From the NCBI RefSeq assembly GCF_019655855.1, contig NZ_BPFX01000019.1:62001-126000 (forward strand): DNA of 64,000 bases, written 5' to 3'. Position 1 is the first letter of the stretch; the number at the start of each line of letters is the position of its first letter. Origin of the DNA: Pseudomonas paralcaligenes. Its GTDB lineage: Bacteria > Pseudomonadota > Gammaproteobacteria > Pseudomonadales > Pseudomonadaceae. Position numbers and translations under genes: made by a program. The notes below the pieces were generated by a model. The model searched no databases. It had not been told where the DNA came from and saw only the letters and a program-made list of their open reading frames with translations. Positions 24,665 through 36,224 of this stretch are shown in pieces.

Positions 24665-27159
24665 GACGAGAGTGTCCCCCGGCTGGCGTCCACGTGCACG
24701 AAGAAGCGCAGGGCCAGCTGGTCCGAGACCTCGCCGGAGGCCTCGACGATCTGCAGCAGCAGGTCGGCCAGGCCGCCGAGCACGGCGCGCACGCCGGAGG
24801 CGCCGAACAGCGGGTTCTCCAGGCTGCCCAGGCGGAACCCGGCGAGCTTGTCGCCCAGCTCGGCCAGCGCGCCGCCGGCGACGAAGCCGAAGTTCTCCTC
24901 CAGCCGCTCCAGGGAGCGCAGCAGTTGGCGCAGCTGGAACAGCACGGCGTGCGGGTTCTGCTCGTCGAGCAGGAGCAGGTCGAGCACCGGGATCAGCTGG
25001 GCGCTGGCCAGGTAGCGGGTGCGGTAGGTGATGCTGCTGTTGCCCAGTTCCAGCAGCCACTCCAGCGCGGACTGGTCGTGGGCGGCGTGGCCGCGGAGGA
25101 AGCCGGCGATGCTCTCGCAGAGGAACTGCAGGCGCTCGATGCTGCGGCCGATCATGAGGAAGCGCCAGCCGTCGTCGCGGGTCATGTCGTCGAGGGCGAA
25201 GCCGGCCAGGGCTGCCAACGACATCAGCAGGCGGTTGAGGAAGTCCAGCAGGTCGCCGAAGTCGGCGCCCTCGCGCTCCAGGCCCTGGGCCTCGCGCTGC
25301 AGCTCGACCAGCGCCTGCCAGTTGGCGCGGGACAGCTTGCCGCGCACGCTGCCAGCCGACCACTGCAGGCGCTGCAGGCCGGCGCGCAGGCTGGCCGGCC
25401 AGTCGGCGCCGAGCATGGCCTCGAACAGGCGCTGCTCCAGGGTGCCACTGGCGGCGTCCGGCAGCAGGCCGAGGCCCTCGCCCAGGACCAGCGCGGCCTG
25501 CAGGGCCTGCGGGTCGTCATCGTCGTCGACATAGCGCGACAGCATGATGCGCAGCAGCCGCGCGCTGTCCTCGCAGCGTTCGCCGTAGCGGCCGAACCAG
25601 AACAGATTTTCCACCACCCGCGACGGCAGGAAGGGGTCGCTGCGCACCAGATCGGCCACGCCGAGCGGGCGCAGCCACTGCCAGGGCTCGCCGCCCGGGT
25701 GGCGCTCGCCAAGCACCCAGGTGTCCTTGCTCGCCCCGCCGCGCTGCATCGAGATCACCTCGGCGTCGGCATCGGCGGCCACCCGGGTCAGGCCGCCAGG
25801 CAGCACCCGGTAGCCGTCGGCGCTGGCCACGGCGAACACGCGCATGCCGATGGCGCGCGGCACCACGCCGCCCTCCTCGGCCAGCCATACCGGCGCCTGG
25901 GACAGCTGGGCGCGGGCCTGTGCCACGTAGGCGTAGGGGCGTGCCCGGATGCGTTCGGCCAGGGCCGCGCGCTGGGCCTCGTCGAGGTCGCGGCCGAATT
26001 GGGCGACGAAGCTCTGCGACGGGAAGCTCGGCCGCACCAGCAGCTCGTCGAGCTTGTCCAGCGCCTCGCCCAGCACCGGCTCTTCGCCGCACCACCAACT
26101 GGCGATGGACGGCAGTAGCAGCTCCTCGTCCAGCAGCCGCTCGGCGATGGCGGGCAGGAAGCCGGGCAGCCCCGGCGACTCCAGCACGCCACTGCCCAGG
26201 GCGTTGGCCACCAGCACGTTGCCCTGGCGCACCGCTTCGAGCAGGCCGGGCACGCCGAGGGCGGAGTCGGTGCGCAGCTCCAGCGGGTCGCAGTAGTCGT
26301 CGTCCAGGCGGCGCAGCACAGCGTGGACCCGGCGCAGGCCGGCCAGGGTCTTGAGGTAGAGGCAGGCGTCGCGCACGGTCAGGTCGCTGCCTTCCACCAG
26401 AGGATAGCCGAGCTGGCGCGCCAGGTAGAGGTGCTCGAAATAGCTCTCGTTGAAACGCCCCGGGGTCAGCACCACCACCAGCGGCGTCTCGCCGTCGGCC
26501 GGCGCCTGGCGCGCCAGGGTGTCCTGCAGGGTGCGGAAGAAGCCGGCCAGGTACTGCACGCGCAGGTCGCGGTACAGCTCAGGGAAGGCGCGCGAGAGGA
26601 TCTGCCGGTTCTCCAGGGCGTAGCCGGCGCCGGAGGGCGCCTGGGTGCGGTCGGCGGTGACCCACCAGCGGCCGTCCGGCGCCCGCGCCAGGTCCACCGC
26701 GTACAGGTGCAGGTAGGTGCCGCCCGGCGGCCGCACGCCCTGGCAGGGCCAGAGGAAGTTGTCGTGGCCGAACACCAGCTCGGTGGGCAGCAGGCCCTCG
26801 GCGAGCAGTTGCTGCGGGCCGTAGAGGTCCGCCAGCACGGCGTCAAGCAGGCTGGCGCGCTGGGCCACGCCGGCGGCGATCTGCTGCCACTCGTCGGCGG
26901 GGATCAGGTTGGGCAGCAGGTCCAGTTCCCAGGGGCGGTCGGCGCCGTCCGGCGCGGCGTAGGCGTTGTAGGTCACGCCGTTTTCCTGGATCTGCCGCTC
27001 CAGCAGGGCCTGGCGCTGCTGCAGCTGGGCCGGGGTGCTGCGCTGCAGCTGGTCGAACAGGCGGCGCCAGTGCGGGCGCACCTGGCCACGGGCGTCGAGC
27101 AGTTCCTGGTAGGCCGCGCCGGAGCGCGGGTAATCGGCAAGCAGGTCAGGCATGGACAT
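24661..27159 (-). CDS. Fused circularly permuted ATP-grasp and alpha-E domain protein
   Basis: An 832-residue protein combining two modules often encoded by separate genes. Residues about 1-470 form the circularly permuted ATP-grasp (DUF404/DUF407): WELDLLPNLIPADEWQQI, VDLARAPDGRWWVTADRTQA, VLTPGRFNESYFEHLYLARQ, EGSDLTVRDACLYLKTLAG. Residues about 510-830 form the helical alpha-E domain (DUF403): VVENLFWFGRYGERCEDSAR, MLSRYVDDDDDPQAL, NSSITYRTRYLASAQ. ATP-grasp members are predicted to ligate amino acids or peptides; the alpha-E domain has no defined activity. The start is one of two ATGs (27159 or 27153). Coupled to the transglutaminase gene downstream and 79 nt from the DUF2126 gene upstream. 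Comparative genomics predicts a peptide-forming or protein-modifying pathway for this gene set. Confidence 0.88.
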   Translation of the reverse strand: MSMPDLLADYPRSGAAYQELLDARGQVRPHWRRLFDQLQRSTPAQLQQRQALLERQIQENGVTYNAYAAPDGADRPWELDLLPNLIPADEWQQIAAGVAQRASLLDAVLADLYGPQQLLAEGLLPTELVFGHDNFLWPCQGVRPPGGTYLHLYAVDLARAPDGRWWVTADRTQAPSGAGYALENRQILSRAFPELYRDLRVQYLAGFFRTLQDTLARQAPADGETPLVVVLTPGRFNESYFEHLYLARQLGYPLVEGSDLTVRDACLYLKTLAGLRRVHAVLRRLDDDYCDPLELRTDSALGVPGLLEAVRQGNVLVANALGSGVLESPGLPGFLPAIAERLLDEELLLPSIASWWCGEEPVLGEALDKLDELLVRPSFPSQSFVAQFGRDLDEAQRAALAERIRARPYAYVAQARAQLSQAPVWLAEEGGVVPRAIGMRVFAVASADGYRVLPGGLTRVAADADAEVISMQRGGASKDTWVLGERHPGGEPWQWLRPLGVADLVRSDPFLPSRVVENLFWFGRYGERCEDSARLLRIMLSRYVDDDDDPQALQAALVLGEGLGLLPDAASGTLEQRLFEAMLGADWPASLRAGLQRLQWSAGSVRGKLSRANWQALVELQREAQGLEREGADFGDLLDFLNRLLMSLAALAGFALDDMTRDDGWRFLMIGRSIERLQFLCESIAGFLRGHAAHDQSALEWLLELGNSSITYRTRYLASAQLIPVLDLLLLDEQNPHAVLFQLRQLLRSLERLEENFGFVAGGALAELGDKLAGFRLGSLENPLFGASGVRAVLGGLADLLLQIVEASGEVSDQLALRFFVHVDASRGTLSS

Positions 27160-27192
27160 CTCGGCAGTGTTAACGCGGTGCCTCTCCCTCAG

Positions 27193-27236
27193 CCCCCTCA
27201 TCCGCCCTTCGGGCACCTTCTCCCGGCGGGAGAAGG
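27193..27236. repeat. REP-like palindrome between DUF2126 and ATP-grasp genes
   Basis: CCCCCTCATCCGCCCTTCGG is followed by CACCTTCTCCC-GGC-GGGAGAAGG, the same palindrome family as at 21237 and 23679. It fills the 79-nt gap inside the minus-strand transglutaminase operon, where it may affect mRNA stability between the cistrons. Confidence 0.7.
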
Positions 27237-27238
27237 AT

Positions 27239-30200
27239 TCAGGAGCGGCGCAGGTCCAGGGTCATGGGCAGTTCATTATTGTTGATCGGTTCGGCCACCG
27301 TGCGTTCACCCGGGCTGTGCCCGTGGCGGAAGAAGCGCGCCATGCGCCGGCTCTCGGCGGCGTAGGCGTTGACCGGCAGCGCCTCGAAATTGCGCCCGCC
27401 GGGATGGGCCACGTGGTACTGGCAGCCGCCGAGGGAGCGCTGCATCCAGGTGTCCACCAGGTCGAACACCAGCGGCGCGTGCACGCCGATGGTCGGCTGC
27501 AGGCAGCTGGCTGGCTGCCAGGCGCGGTAGCGCACGCCGCCGACGAATTCGCCGACCCTGCCGGCGGGCCGCAACGGCACCGGCACGCCGTTGCAGGTGA
27601 GCAGGTAGCGATCCGGCGCCAGGCCGTTCAGCTTCACCTGCACCCGCTCCAAGGACGAGTCCACATAACGCACGGTGCCGCCGACGGCGCCCTCCTCACC
27701 CAGCACGTGCCAGGGCTCCAGGGCCTGGCGCAGTTCCAGGTCGATGCCCTTGACGGCGTAGTCGCCCAGGCGCGGGAAGCGGAATTCCAGGTGCGGGGCA
27801 AACCATTCGGCGCGCAGCGGGTAGCCGGCGGCGTTGAGTTCCTGGATGACGTCGGCGAAGTCCTGCTCGACGAAGTGCGGCAGCAGGAAGCGGTCGTGCA
27901 GCTCGGTGCCCCAGCGCGCCAGCTTCGCCGGGCGGTACGGCTCGTTCCAGAAACGCGCGACCAGGGCGCGCAGCAGCAGTTGCTGGACCAGGCTCATGCG
28001 CGCGTGCGGCGGCATCTCGAAGGCGCGCAGTTCGAGCAGGCCGAGGCGGCCGCTGGCCGAGTCCGGCGAGTACAGCTTGTCGATGCAGAACTCGGCGCGG
28101 TGGGTGTTGCCGGTGACGTCCACCAGCAGGTTGCGCAGCAGGCGGTCGACCAGCCAGGGCGGGCACTCGCGGCCCGGCTCGGGCATCTGCGCGAAGGCGA
28201 TCTCCAGCTCGTAGAGGGCGTCGTTGCGCGCCTCGTCCACCCGCGGCGCCTGGGAGGTCGGGCCGATGAACAGGCCGCTGAACAGGTAGGACAGCGACGG
28301 GTGGTTGTGCCAGTAGCTGATCAGGCTGCGCAGCAGGTCCGGGCGGCGCAGGAAGGGCGACTCGGCCGGCGTGGCACCGCCGAGGACGAAGTGGTTGCCG
28401 CCGCCGGTGCCGGTGTGGCGGCCGTCGAGCATGAACTTCTCGCTGCTCAGGCGGCAGTGGCGCGCCGCCTCGTAGAGGAATTCGGTGCGCTCGACCAGTT
28501 CGTCCCAGGTGGCGGCCGGGTGGATGTTGACCTCGATCACGCCGGGGTCCGGGGTGACGCGGAAGTGGGTCAGGCGCGGGTCCTGCGGCGGCTCGTAGCC
28601 CTCCAGCAGCACCGGGCAGCGCAGCTCGCGGGCGGTGGCCTCGATGGCGGCGACCAGCTCCAGGTAGTCGTCCAGCCGCTGCAACGGCGGCATGAACAGG
28701 TACAGGCGGCCGTCGCGCGGTTCGGCGCACAGCGCAGTGCGGACCACGCCGGCAGCCGATTCGAACAGGCCCGGCGCCTGCAGCCCCTCACCCTCCGCCG
28801 GCGGCTTGCGCCCGGCCGGGTGCAGCGGCATGCGCAGCTGCTGGACGATGCTCTGCCGGCTGGGCAGCGGCGGGAACGGCTGGTGCGGGTCCTGCGGCGC
28901 GACGTAGGGGTAGTCCAGCTCGCCGACCCAGGGTTGCGAGTCCAGCGGCAGGCGGTAACCCAGCGGCGAGTCGCCGGGGATCAGCCGGCAGTGTTCGTCG
29001 CGCAGGAACCAGGGCCCGGTCAGCCAGGCGTCGTCGCCGGCGCTGCGCATCAGCGGCAGGACGTGGCCGACCACTTCGCCCAGGCCGCGGCAGAACACCT
29101 TGCGCAGGCGCTCGCGCTCCAGCGGGTCGGCCAGGCGCGCGTCGCCCGGGGTGACGTTGGCCGGCAGGCGGCGTTCGCGCCACAGGTAGTAGAGCCAGTC
29201 CTCGTAGGCCGGGAACACGTGTTCGGCCTCCAGCCCCAGGTGCCCGGCCAGGGTGGCGAGGAAGCGCCCGGCCAGGCGCGCATCGGCGCCGTAATAGCGG
29301 GTCTCGTCGGCGTACAGCGCCGGGTCCTGCCAGATCGGCTCGCCGTCCTTGCGCCAGAAGCAGTTGAGCGACCAGCGCGGCAGCTGCTCGCCGGGGTACC
29401 ACTTGCCCTGGCCGAAGTGCACCAGGGCCTGCGGCGCGTAGTGAGCGCGCAGGCGGTGGAACAGCTCGGCGGCCAGGCGGCGCTTGTTCGGGCCGAGGGC
29501 GGCGGTGTTCCACTCGGCGTCGTCCGGGTAGTCGATGGCGACGAAGGTCGGCTCGCCGCCCATGGTCAGGTGCACGTCGCCGTAGGCCAGCTCGGCGTCC
29601 ACCTGGCGACCGAGGCCGAGGATCTCCTGCCACTGCTCCTCGCCATAGGGCATGGTCACACGAGGCGCTTCCCAGATGCGCTCGATGCGCATGTCGTGCT
29701 CGAACTCGCACTCGCACTCGTCGAGCACCCCGGAAATCGGCGCCGCGGCGGAGGGCTCGGGGCTGCACGCCAGCGGCACGTGGCCCTCACCGGCGAACAG
29801 GCCGCTGGTGGGGTCGAGGCCGACCCAGCCGGCGCCGGGCAGGTACACCTCGCACCAGGCGTGCAGGTCGGTGAAGTCCTGCTCGGCGCCGCTGGGGCCG
29901 TCGAGGGATTTGACGTCGGCGGTGAGCTGGATCAGGTAGCCGGAGACGAAGCGCGCGGCCAGGCCCAGGTGGCGCAGCAGCTGCACCAGCAGCCAGGCCG
30001 AGTCGCGGCAGGAGCCGGAGGCCAGTTGCAGGGTCTCCTCCGGCGTCTGCACGCCCGGCTCCAGGCGGATCAGGTAGCGGATGTCCTGGGACAGGCGCTG
30101 GTTCAGCGCGACCAGGAAGTCGACACTGGGCGTCGGCGTGCGGTCGATGCCGGCCAGGTACTCGGCGAACAGCGGCCCGCAGGCGGCCGTCACCAGGTAG

Positions 30201-30547
30201 GGCGCCAGCTCGCGCTGCTCGCCGCCGGTGTAGGCGAAGGGAATCTTCTCGGCGTGCTCTTCGAGGAAGAAGTCGAAGGGGTTGAACACCGCCATCTCGG
30301 CGACCAGGTCGACGGTGACCTTGAGCCGCTCGGTCTTCTCCGAGAACACCAGGCGCGCCAGGTAGTTGCCCTGGGGGTCCTGCTGCCAGTTGACGAAGTG
30401 CTCGCCCGGCTCCACCTGCAGCGCATAGGAGAGGATGCGCGTGCGGCTGTGGGGCGCCGGGCGCAGGCGGACGACCTGCGGGCCCAGGTTGATCGGGCGG
30501 TCGTAGCGGTAGTGCGTGACGTGCTGCAGTGCGACATGGATCGACAC
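27239..30547 (-). CDS. Transglutaminase-DUF2126 (glutamine-synthetase-like amidoligase) fusion protein
   Basis: A 1,102-residue two-part enzyme. The N-terminal transglutaminase N domain opens [20 protein letters not shown]. The core has its cysteine in [18 protein letters not shown], histidine in [14 protein letters not shown] and aspartate in GLDPTSGLF (about residues 170-270). From about residue 330 the DUF2126 domain follows: [59 protein letters not shown], and [23 protein letters not shown]2126 has been predicted to be an amidoligase of the COOH-NH2 ligase/glutamine synthetase type. The start is the GTG at 30547, with AGGAGG 6 nt upstream, rather than in-frame ATGs farther 5' that lack such a site. 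It heads the operon containing the ATP-grasp/alpha-E and small transglutaminase genes. Confidence 0.9.
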   Translation of the reverse strand: MSIHVALQHVTHYRYDRPINLGPQVVRLRPAPHSRTRILSYALQVEPGEHFVNWQQDPQGNYLARLVFSEKTERLKVTVDLVAEMAVFNPFDFFLEEHAEKIPFAYTGGEQRELAPYLVTAACGPLFAEYLAGIDRTPTPSVDFLVALNQRLSQDIRYLIRLEPGVQTPEETLQLASGSCRDSAWLLVQLLRHLGLAARFVSGYLIQLTADVKSLDGPSGAEQDFTDLHAWCEVYLPGAGWVGLDPTSGLFAGEGHVPLACSPEPSAAAPISGVLDECECEFEHDMRIERIWEAPRVTMPYGEEQWQEILGLGRQVDAELAYGDVHLTMGGEPTFVAIDYPDDAEWNTAALGPNKRRLAAELFHRLRAHYAPQALVHFGQGKWYPGEQLPRWSLNCFWRKDGEPIWQDPALYADETRYYGADARLAGRFLATLAGHLGLEAEHVFPAYEDWLYYLWRERRLPANVTPGDARLADPLERERLRKVFCRGLGEVVGHVLPLMRSAGDDAWLTGPWFLRDEHCRLIPGDSPLGYRLPLDSQPWVGELDYPYVAPQDPHQPFPPLPSRQSIVQQLRMPLHPAGRKPPAEGEGLQAPGLFESAAGVVRTALCAEPRDGRLYLFMPPLQRLDDYLELVAAIEATARELRCPVLLEGYEPPQDPRLTHFRVTPDPGVIEVNIHPAATWDELVERTEFLYEAARHCRLSSEKFMLDGRHTGTGGGNHFVLGGATPAESPFLRRPDLLRSLISYWHNHPSLSYLFSGLFIGPTSQAPRVDEARNDALYELEIAFAQMPEPGRECPPWLVDRLLRNLLVDVTGNTHRAEFCIDKLYSPDSASGRLGLLELRAFEMPPHARMSLVQQLLLRALVARFWNEPYRPAKLARWGTELHDRFLLPHFVEQDFADVIQELNAAGYPLRAEWFAPHLEFRFPRLGDYAVKGIDLELRQALEPWHVLGEEGAVGGTVRYVDSSLERVQVKLNGLAPDRYLLTCNGVPVPLRPAGRVGEFVGGVRYRAWQPASCLQPTIGVHAPLVFDLVDTWMQRSLGGCQYHVAHPGGRNFEALPVNAYAAESRRMARFFRHGHSPGERTVAEPINNNELPMTLDLRRS

Positions 30548-30681
30548 GGCGTGCCTCCTGCGAGCCAGGGCGATAACCGGCAGGGGCAAGAGTTGTGCCA
30601 TTGCCATTGACTCGGATCAACGAGGCCTCGGCGACAGCGGGCAAGATCGGCAGCAAAAAACAACGAGGGGAGCAGGAGCGC

Positions 30682-31086
30682 ATGACCTTCATGCCGTGGA
30701 CGCAAGCGCTTGAGGTGGGGATAGCGGAGATCGATGAACAGCATCGCTGGCTGGTGGACCAGACCAACGACCTGCACGAGGCGCTGAGGGCCGGGGCCTC
30801 GCGCGAGCAGGTCGGCGCGCTGCTGGAGGGGCTGATGGACTATGTGATGAACCACTTTATCGTCGAGGAAAACCTGTTCGTCCGCCTCGGCTACCCCGAG
30901 GCCGAGGCCCACCAGGCCCAGCACAACCTGTTCAGCGGCCAGGTGATGACCCTGCTCGCGCGCCACGAGGAGGGCGAGGCGGTCGGCCCCGATGCCCTCG
31001 AACTGCTCAAGGACTGGCTGGTGCACCACATCCTGAAGGTGGACAAGGCCTACGTGGCGCATTTCCGCGACCACGGCCTGGGCTGA
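30682..31086 (+). CDS. Bacteriohemerythrin
   Basis: A 134-residue oxygen-binding di-iron protein. All expected ligands are visible: H21 in IDEQHRWL, H58 and E62 in NHFIVEEN, H77 and H81 in AEAHQAQHNLF, and the H...D pair in VHHILKVDKAY near 113-121. The N-terminal MTFMPWTQALEVGIAEIDEQ is the usual opening. No fused signalling domain is present, so oxygen storage, transport or sensing as a free cytosolic protein is likely. The start is set by AGGAG 5 nt before the ATG at 30682; an upstream in-frame ATG at 30595 overlaps the divergent gene's leader and is unlikely. Confidence 0.92.
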   Translation: MTFMPWTQALEVGIAEIDEQHRWLVDQTNDLHEALRAGASREQVGALLEGLMDYVMNHFIVEENLFVRLGYPEAEAHQAQHNLFSGQVMTLLARHEEGEAVGPDALELLKDWLVHHILKVDKAYVAHFRDHGLG

Positions 31087-31274
31087 GAAGGCGCACCAGA
31101 AGGGTGCGCGACACGCCCCTGGCAGGCTTCAGCGCGGTGCAAGCGGCGTCTGCCTGGAGGGTGTCCGCCTACACCACACCGAGATTGAGCTTCGCCTCCC
31201 GAATCGGTCGAGCCGATTCGCCTATGATCCAGCCCGCCCCGGCGGGGATCGAGGGAATGACGCGAGGAACCGGA

Positions 31275-31778
31275 GTGAAGACGCCATTGGAACTGGCACT
31301 GGAACAGCTGCATCAGGGCCACGTCGACCCATGCGGGGAGGCCAGCCTGACGCCTCTCGGCGCCATGCGTCTGTGGGCCGGCCTGTTCGCCGCCACCTTC
31401 TTCGGGATATTTCTCTGCGCGGTGATCGCCATCGTCTGCGCGCTCACGCTGCTGGTCCCGGCGCTACCCGTGGCGGAACAGCCGCTGGCGCAGTTCTTCG
31501 GGCTGATGCTGCTCGTCGGTGTCTACAGCCTGGGCAACATCCTGCTCATCCAGGGATTGCCGGGAGCGCGTCTCGTGCACAACCTGCTGTTCGTGGCCCT
31601 GCTGCTCGGCCCGCTAGCGGTCCAAACGCAGGGCCTGCAGGGCGGGCTGGCGCTCACGAGCATCGGCGCAGGCCTCGCCGGACTGCTGCTGAGCAACAGC
31701 AAGCGCTATCGGGCCATGCAGGCGCTGCACGGGCTGATGCGCCAGCTGCGCCGCCGATACCGCCCGGGGCGAGGCTGA
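31275..31778 (+). CDS. Membrane protein of unknown function
   Basis: A 167-residue protein I do not recognise. It begins with an amphipathic cytosolic helix (VKTPLELALEQLHQGHVDP), then about four hydrophobic segments including LFAATFFGIFLCAVIAIVCA, FFGLMLLVGVYSLGNILLIQ and LLFVALLLGPLAVQTQGL. It ends in a basic tail (MRQLRRRYRPGRG), suggesting a cytosolic C-terminus. The start is the GTG at 31275 with AGGA 6 nt upstream; an ATG at 31257 is in frame but its ribosome site is only 1 nt away. No gene neighbour points to a function; the convergent gene is YgiQ. Confidence 0.65.
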   Translation: MKTPLELALEQLHQGHVDPCGEASLTPLGAMRLWAGLFAATFFGIFLCAVIAIVCALTLLVPALPVAEQPLAQFFGLMLLVGVYSLGNILLIQGLPGARLVHNLLFVALLLGPLAVQTQGLQGGLALTSIGAGLAGLLLSNSKRYRAMQALHGLMRQLRRRYRPGRG

Positions 31779-31787
31779 GCCCTTCCC

Positions 31788-34076
<2,289 letters not shown>

Positions 34077-34172
34077 ATTTTTTGATCAGGCGGACGCTCA
34101 CGGGGCGCGGAATATAGCACAAAAAATATACAGAATCCGACCAGCGCGCTCGGGCGTATCCTGCTGCCGGTT

Positions 34173-34202
34173 TGTGATCACGATCACTTCCATGGCTATA
34201 CT
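34173..34202 (+). promoter_or_regulatory. CRP/Vfr-like site and -10 element upstream of the diguanylate cyclase gene
   Basis: TGTGA-TCACGA-TCACT at 34173-34188 matches the CRP/Vfr consensus TGTGA-N6-TCACA at nine of ten positions. TATACT at 34197-34202 would be a -10 box, which places the site over the expected -35 region. This geometry suggests repression rather than classical activation. The rest of the 34077-34252 gap shows nothing else clear. Confidence 0.4.
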
Positions 34203-34252
34203 CCCGGCCAATTGCCCACGCCATTCAGAACCCGGTTCAAGGAGTCCACCCG

Positions 34253-36166
34253 GTGCGATGCCCTCTCGCGCATGCGCTGCTGCTGATGCTGTGCCTGAGC
34301 CTGCTCGGCGGGCGGCTGCAGGCCGCGCCCATACAGCTTCAGGCCGACAGCAGCGGACAGGAGCTGAACGGGCATATCGCCCTGCTGGAAGACGCCGGTG
34401 GCGAGCTGGGCATCGAGGACATGGCCGACCCGGCCGTGCAGGCGCGCTTCCGGCCAGCCGACGGCCGCGCCAGCGTCGGCCAGAACGCCAACCCCTGGTG
34501 GATCAGGATCGAACTGCAGCAGGCGGCCACCGCGCCGGCGCAGTGGTGGCTGGAAATCGGCGCGGTGACCCCGCTCGACCTGCAGCTGTATGTGCCCGAC
34601 GGCCAGGGCGGCTGGAGCCTGCGCCAGTCCGGCGAGCGGGTGAGTTTCGCCGAAGGCCGCGACCACGACTACCGGCGCGCGGTGCTGCGCCTGCCGGAAC
34701 TGGGCGAGACGCCGCAGACCTTCTACCTGCGCAGCTACGATCCGGCCGGCAACTCCTTCCCGCTCAAGGTCTGGCAGCTGGACGCGCTGGACCACCTGGC
34801 CAACCATGAGAACCTCGGCCTGGGCCTGATCTACGGCATCATCGCCGCTCTGCTGCTGTACAACCTGTTCATCTTCCTCACCCTGCGCGACTCCGCCTAC
34901 TTCTGGTACGTGCTGACCACCGCCGGCGCCCTGCTGCTGATCGTCAGCATGAGCGGCCACGGCTTCCAGTACCTGTGGCCGGGCGCGCCCGTGCCGTTCT
35001 GGCTGGACCGCATCACCCTGCCCTCGCTATGGGGCTTCTGCGCCTGCCGCTTCACCCAGACCCTGCTGCAGACCCGCGTCCACGTGCGCTGGGCGCACCA
35101 CCTGCTGAGCTTCGCCTGCGCCTGCTACGTGATCGCGGTGGTCCTCGACGGCTTCGGCCAGCGCGGCACCGCCGCCTGGCTGATCGCCCTGCTGTCGCTG
35201 ACCAGCATCCCCGCCGCCCTCGGCTCGGCGATGATCCGCTGGCGCCAGGGCTACTTCCCCGCCCTGCTCTACCTGTTCGGCTACGGCCTGATCCTCGGCA
35301 GCATCAGCCTGGCGCTGATGCGCTCCACCGGACTGGTCCAGCCGGCCACCTGGAACGCCTACGTGTTCCCCCTGGCGGTGGCCGCCGAAACCATCCTGTT
35401 CTCCTTCGCCCTGGCCTACCGCATCCAGACCCTCAAGCAGGAAAAGGCCGAGGCCATGTTGCAGGCCGATCGCGAGAAGACCGCGCGCCTGGCGCAGATG
35501 CAGGCCAGCGCCGACGAGCTGCAGGAAGCCGTGCGCCTGCGCACCGCCGAGCTGGCCCTGGCCAACCAGCAGCTGAGCGAACGCGAGGAGCGCCTGCAGC
35601 ACGCCGCCTTCCACGACCCGCTGACCGAGCTGCCCAACCGCCGCTACCTGATAGAACGCGCCGAGATGGCGCTGGCCGACGCCCAGCGCCGCGAAGAATC
35701 GGTGGCCCTGATGCTGGTGGACCTGGACCACTTCAAACCGATCAACGACCGCTATGGCCACGACGCCGGCGACCTGATGCTGCGCACCATCGGCCAGCGC
35801 CTGCGCGAGCACATGCGCGCCAACGACATGGTGGCGCGCCTCGGCGGCGACGAATTCGCGGTGCTGGTAGGCGGCGCCGACGCCCGCCAGCATGTCGAGG
35901 AAGTCGCCACCCGCCTGCTCGCGGAGCTGTCGCGACCGGTGATGTACGGCGCCAACCGCCTGGCGGTCACCATCAGCATCGGCGCAGCCTTCTATCCGCA
36001 GCACGCGCTGCAGTTCGCCGGCCTCTACAAATCCGCCGACGAGGCGATGTACCGGGCCAAGCAGAAGGGGCGCTCCGGCTTCGTTCTGCAGGGCGAAGGC
36101 GGCGAGCTAAGCCTGGAAGAATGCCTGGCGCTGGACGTGCTCAAGGTGCCCAGCGGACTGAGCTAG
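34253..36166 (+). CDS. 7TMR-DISM membrane sensor diguanylate cyclase
   Basis: A 637-residue enzyme that makes cyclic di-GMP from two GTP. A signal peptide is followed by a periplasmic 7TMR-DISMED2 sensor domain (about 25-170). Seven transmembrane helices follow (about 185-390; first GLIYGIIAALLLYNLFIFLT), then a coiled coil (about 390-440), and the GGDEF domain opening FHDPLTELPNRRYLIERAE. The catalytic motif RLGGDEFAVLV is intact, and RAND five residues before it is a complete inhibitory I-site (RxxD), so product feedback is expected. The start is GTG with AAGGAG 8 nt upstream. The periplasmic ligand is unknown; carbohydrate binding is suspected for DISMED2 domains. Confidence 0.93.
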   Translation: MRCPLAHALLLMLCLSLLGGRLQAAPIQLQADSSGQELNGHIALLEDAGGELGIEDMADPAVQARFRPADGRASVGQNANPWWIRIELQQAATAPAQWWLEIGAVTPLDLQLYVPDGQGGWSLRQSGERVSFAEGRDHDYRRAVLRLPELGETPQTFYLRSYDPAGNSFPLKVWQLDALDHLANHENLGLGLIYGIIAALLLYNLFIFLTLRDSAYFWYVLTTAGALLLIVSMSGHGFQYLWPGAPVPFWLDRITLPSLWGFCACRFTQTLLQTRVHVRWAHHLLSFACACYVIAVVLDGFGQRGTAAWLIALLSLTSIPAALGSAMIRWRQGYFPALLYLFGYGLILGSISLALMRSTGLVQPATWNAYVFPLAVAAETILFSFALAYRIQTLKQEKAEAMLQADREKTARLAQMQASADELQEAVRLRTAELALANQQLSEREERLQHAAFHDPLTELPNRRYLIERAEMALADAQRREESVALMLVDLDHFKPINDRYGHDAGDLMLRTIGQRLREHMRANDMVARLGGDEFAVLVGGADARQHVEEVATRLLAELSRPVMYGANRLAVTISIGAAFYPQHALQFAGLYKSADEAMYRAKQKGRSGFVLQGEGGELSLEECLALDVLKVPSGLS

Positions 36167-36224
36167 AACAGGCTTTCCTACACGAACGAACCCGTAGGAT
36201 GCGCCATGCGCAACGACGCCAGGC

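Noticed and set aside
27152..30610. A plus-strand open frame of more than 1,100 codons opposite the DUF2126 gene
   Set aside because: Its translation is rich in Gln/His/Arg/Val with no domain, and it is the exact antisense of a well-recognised enzyme. Such long shadows are expected in GC-rich DNA.
36178..36224. GTAGGATGCGCCATGCGC-like segment between the diguanylate cyclase and alr
   Set aside because: It resembles fragments of Pseudomonas repeats, but there is no second arm long enough to call a REP element.
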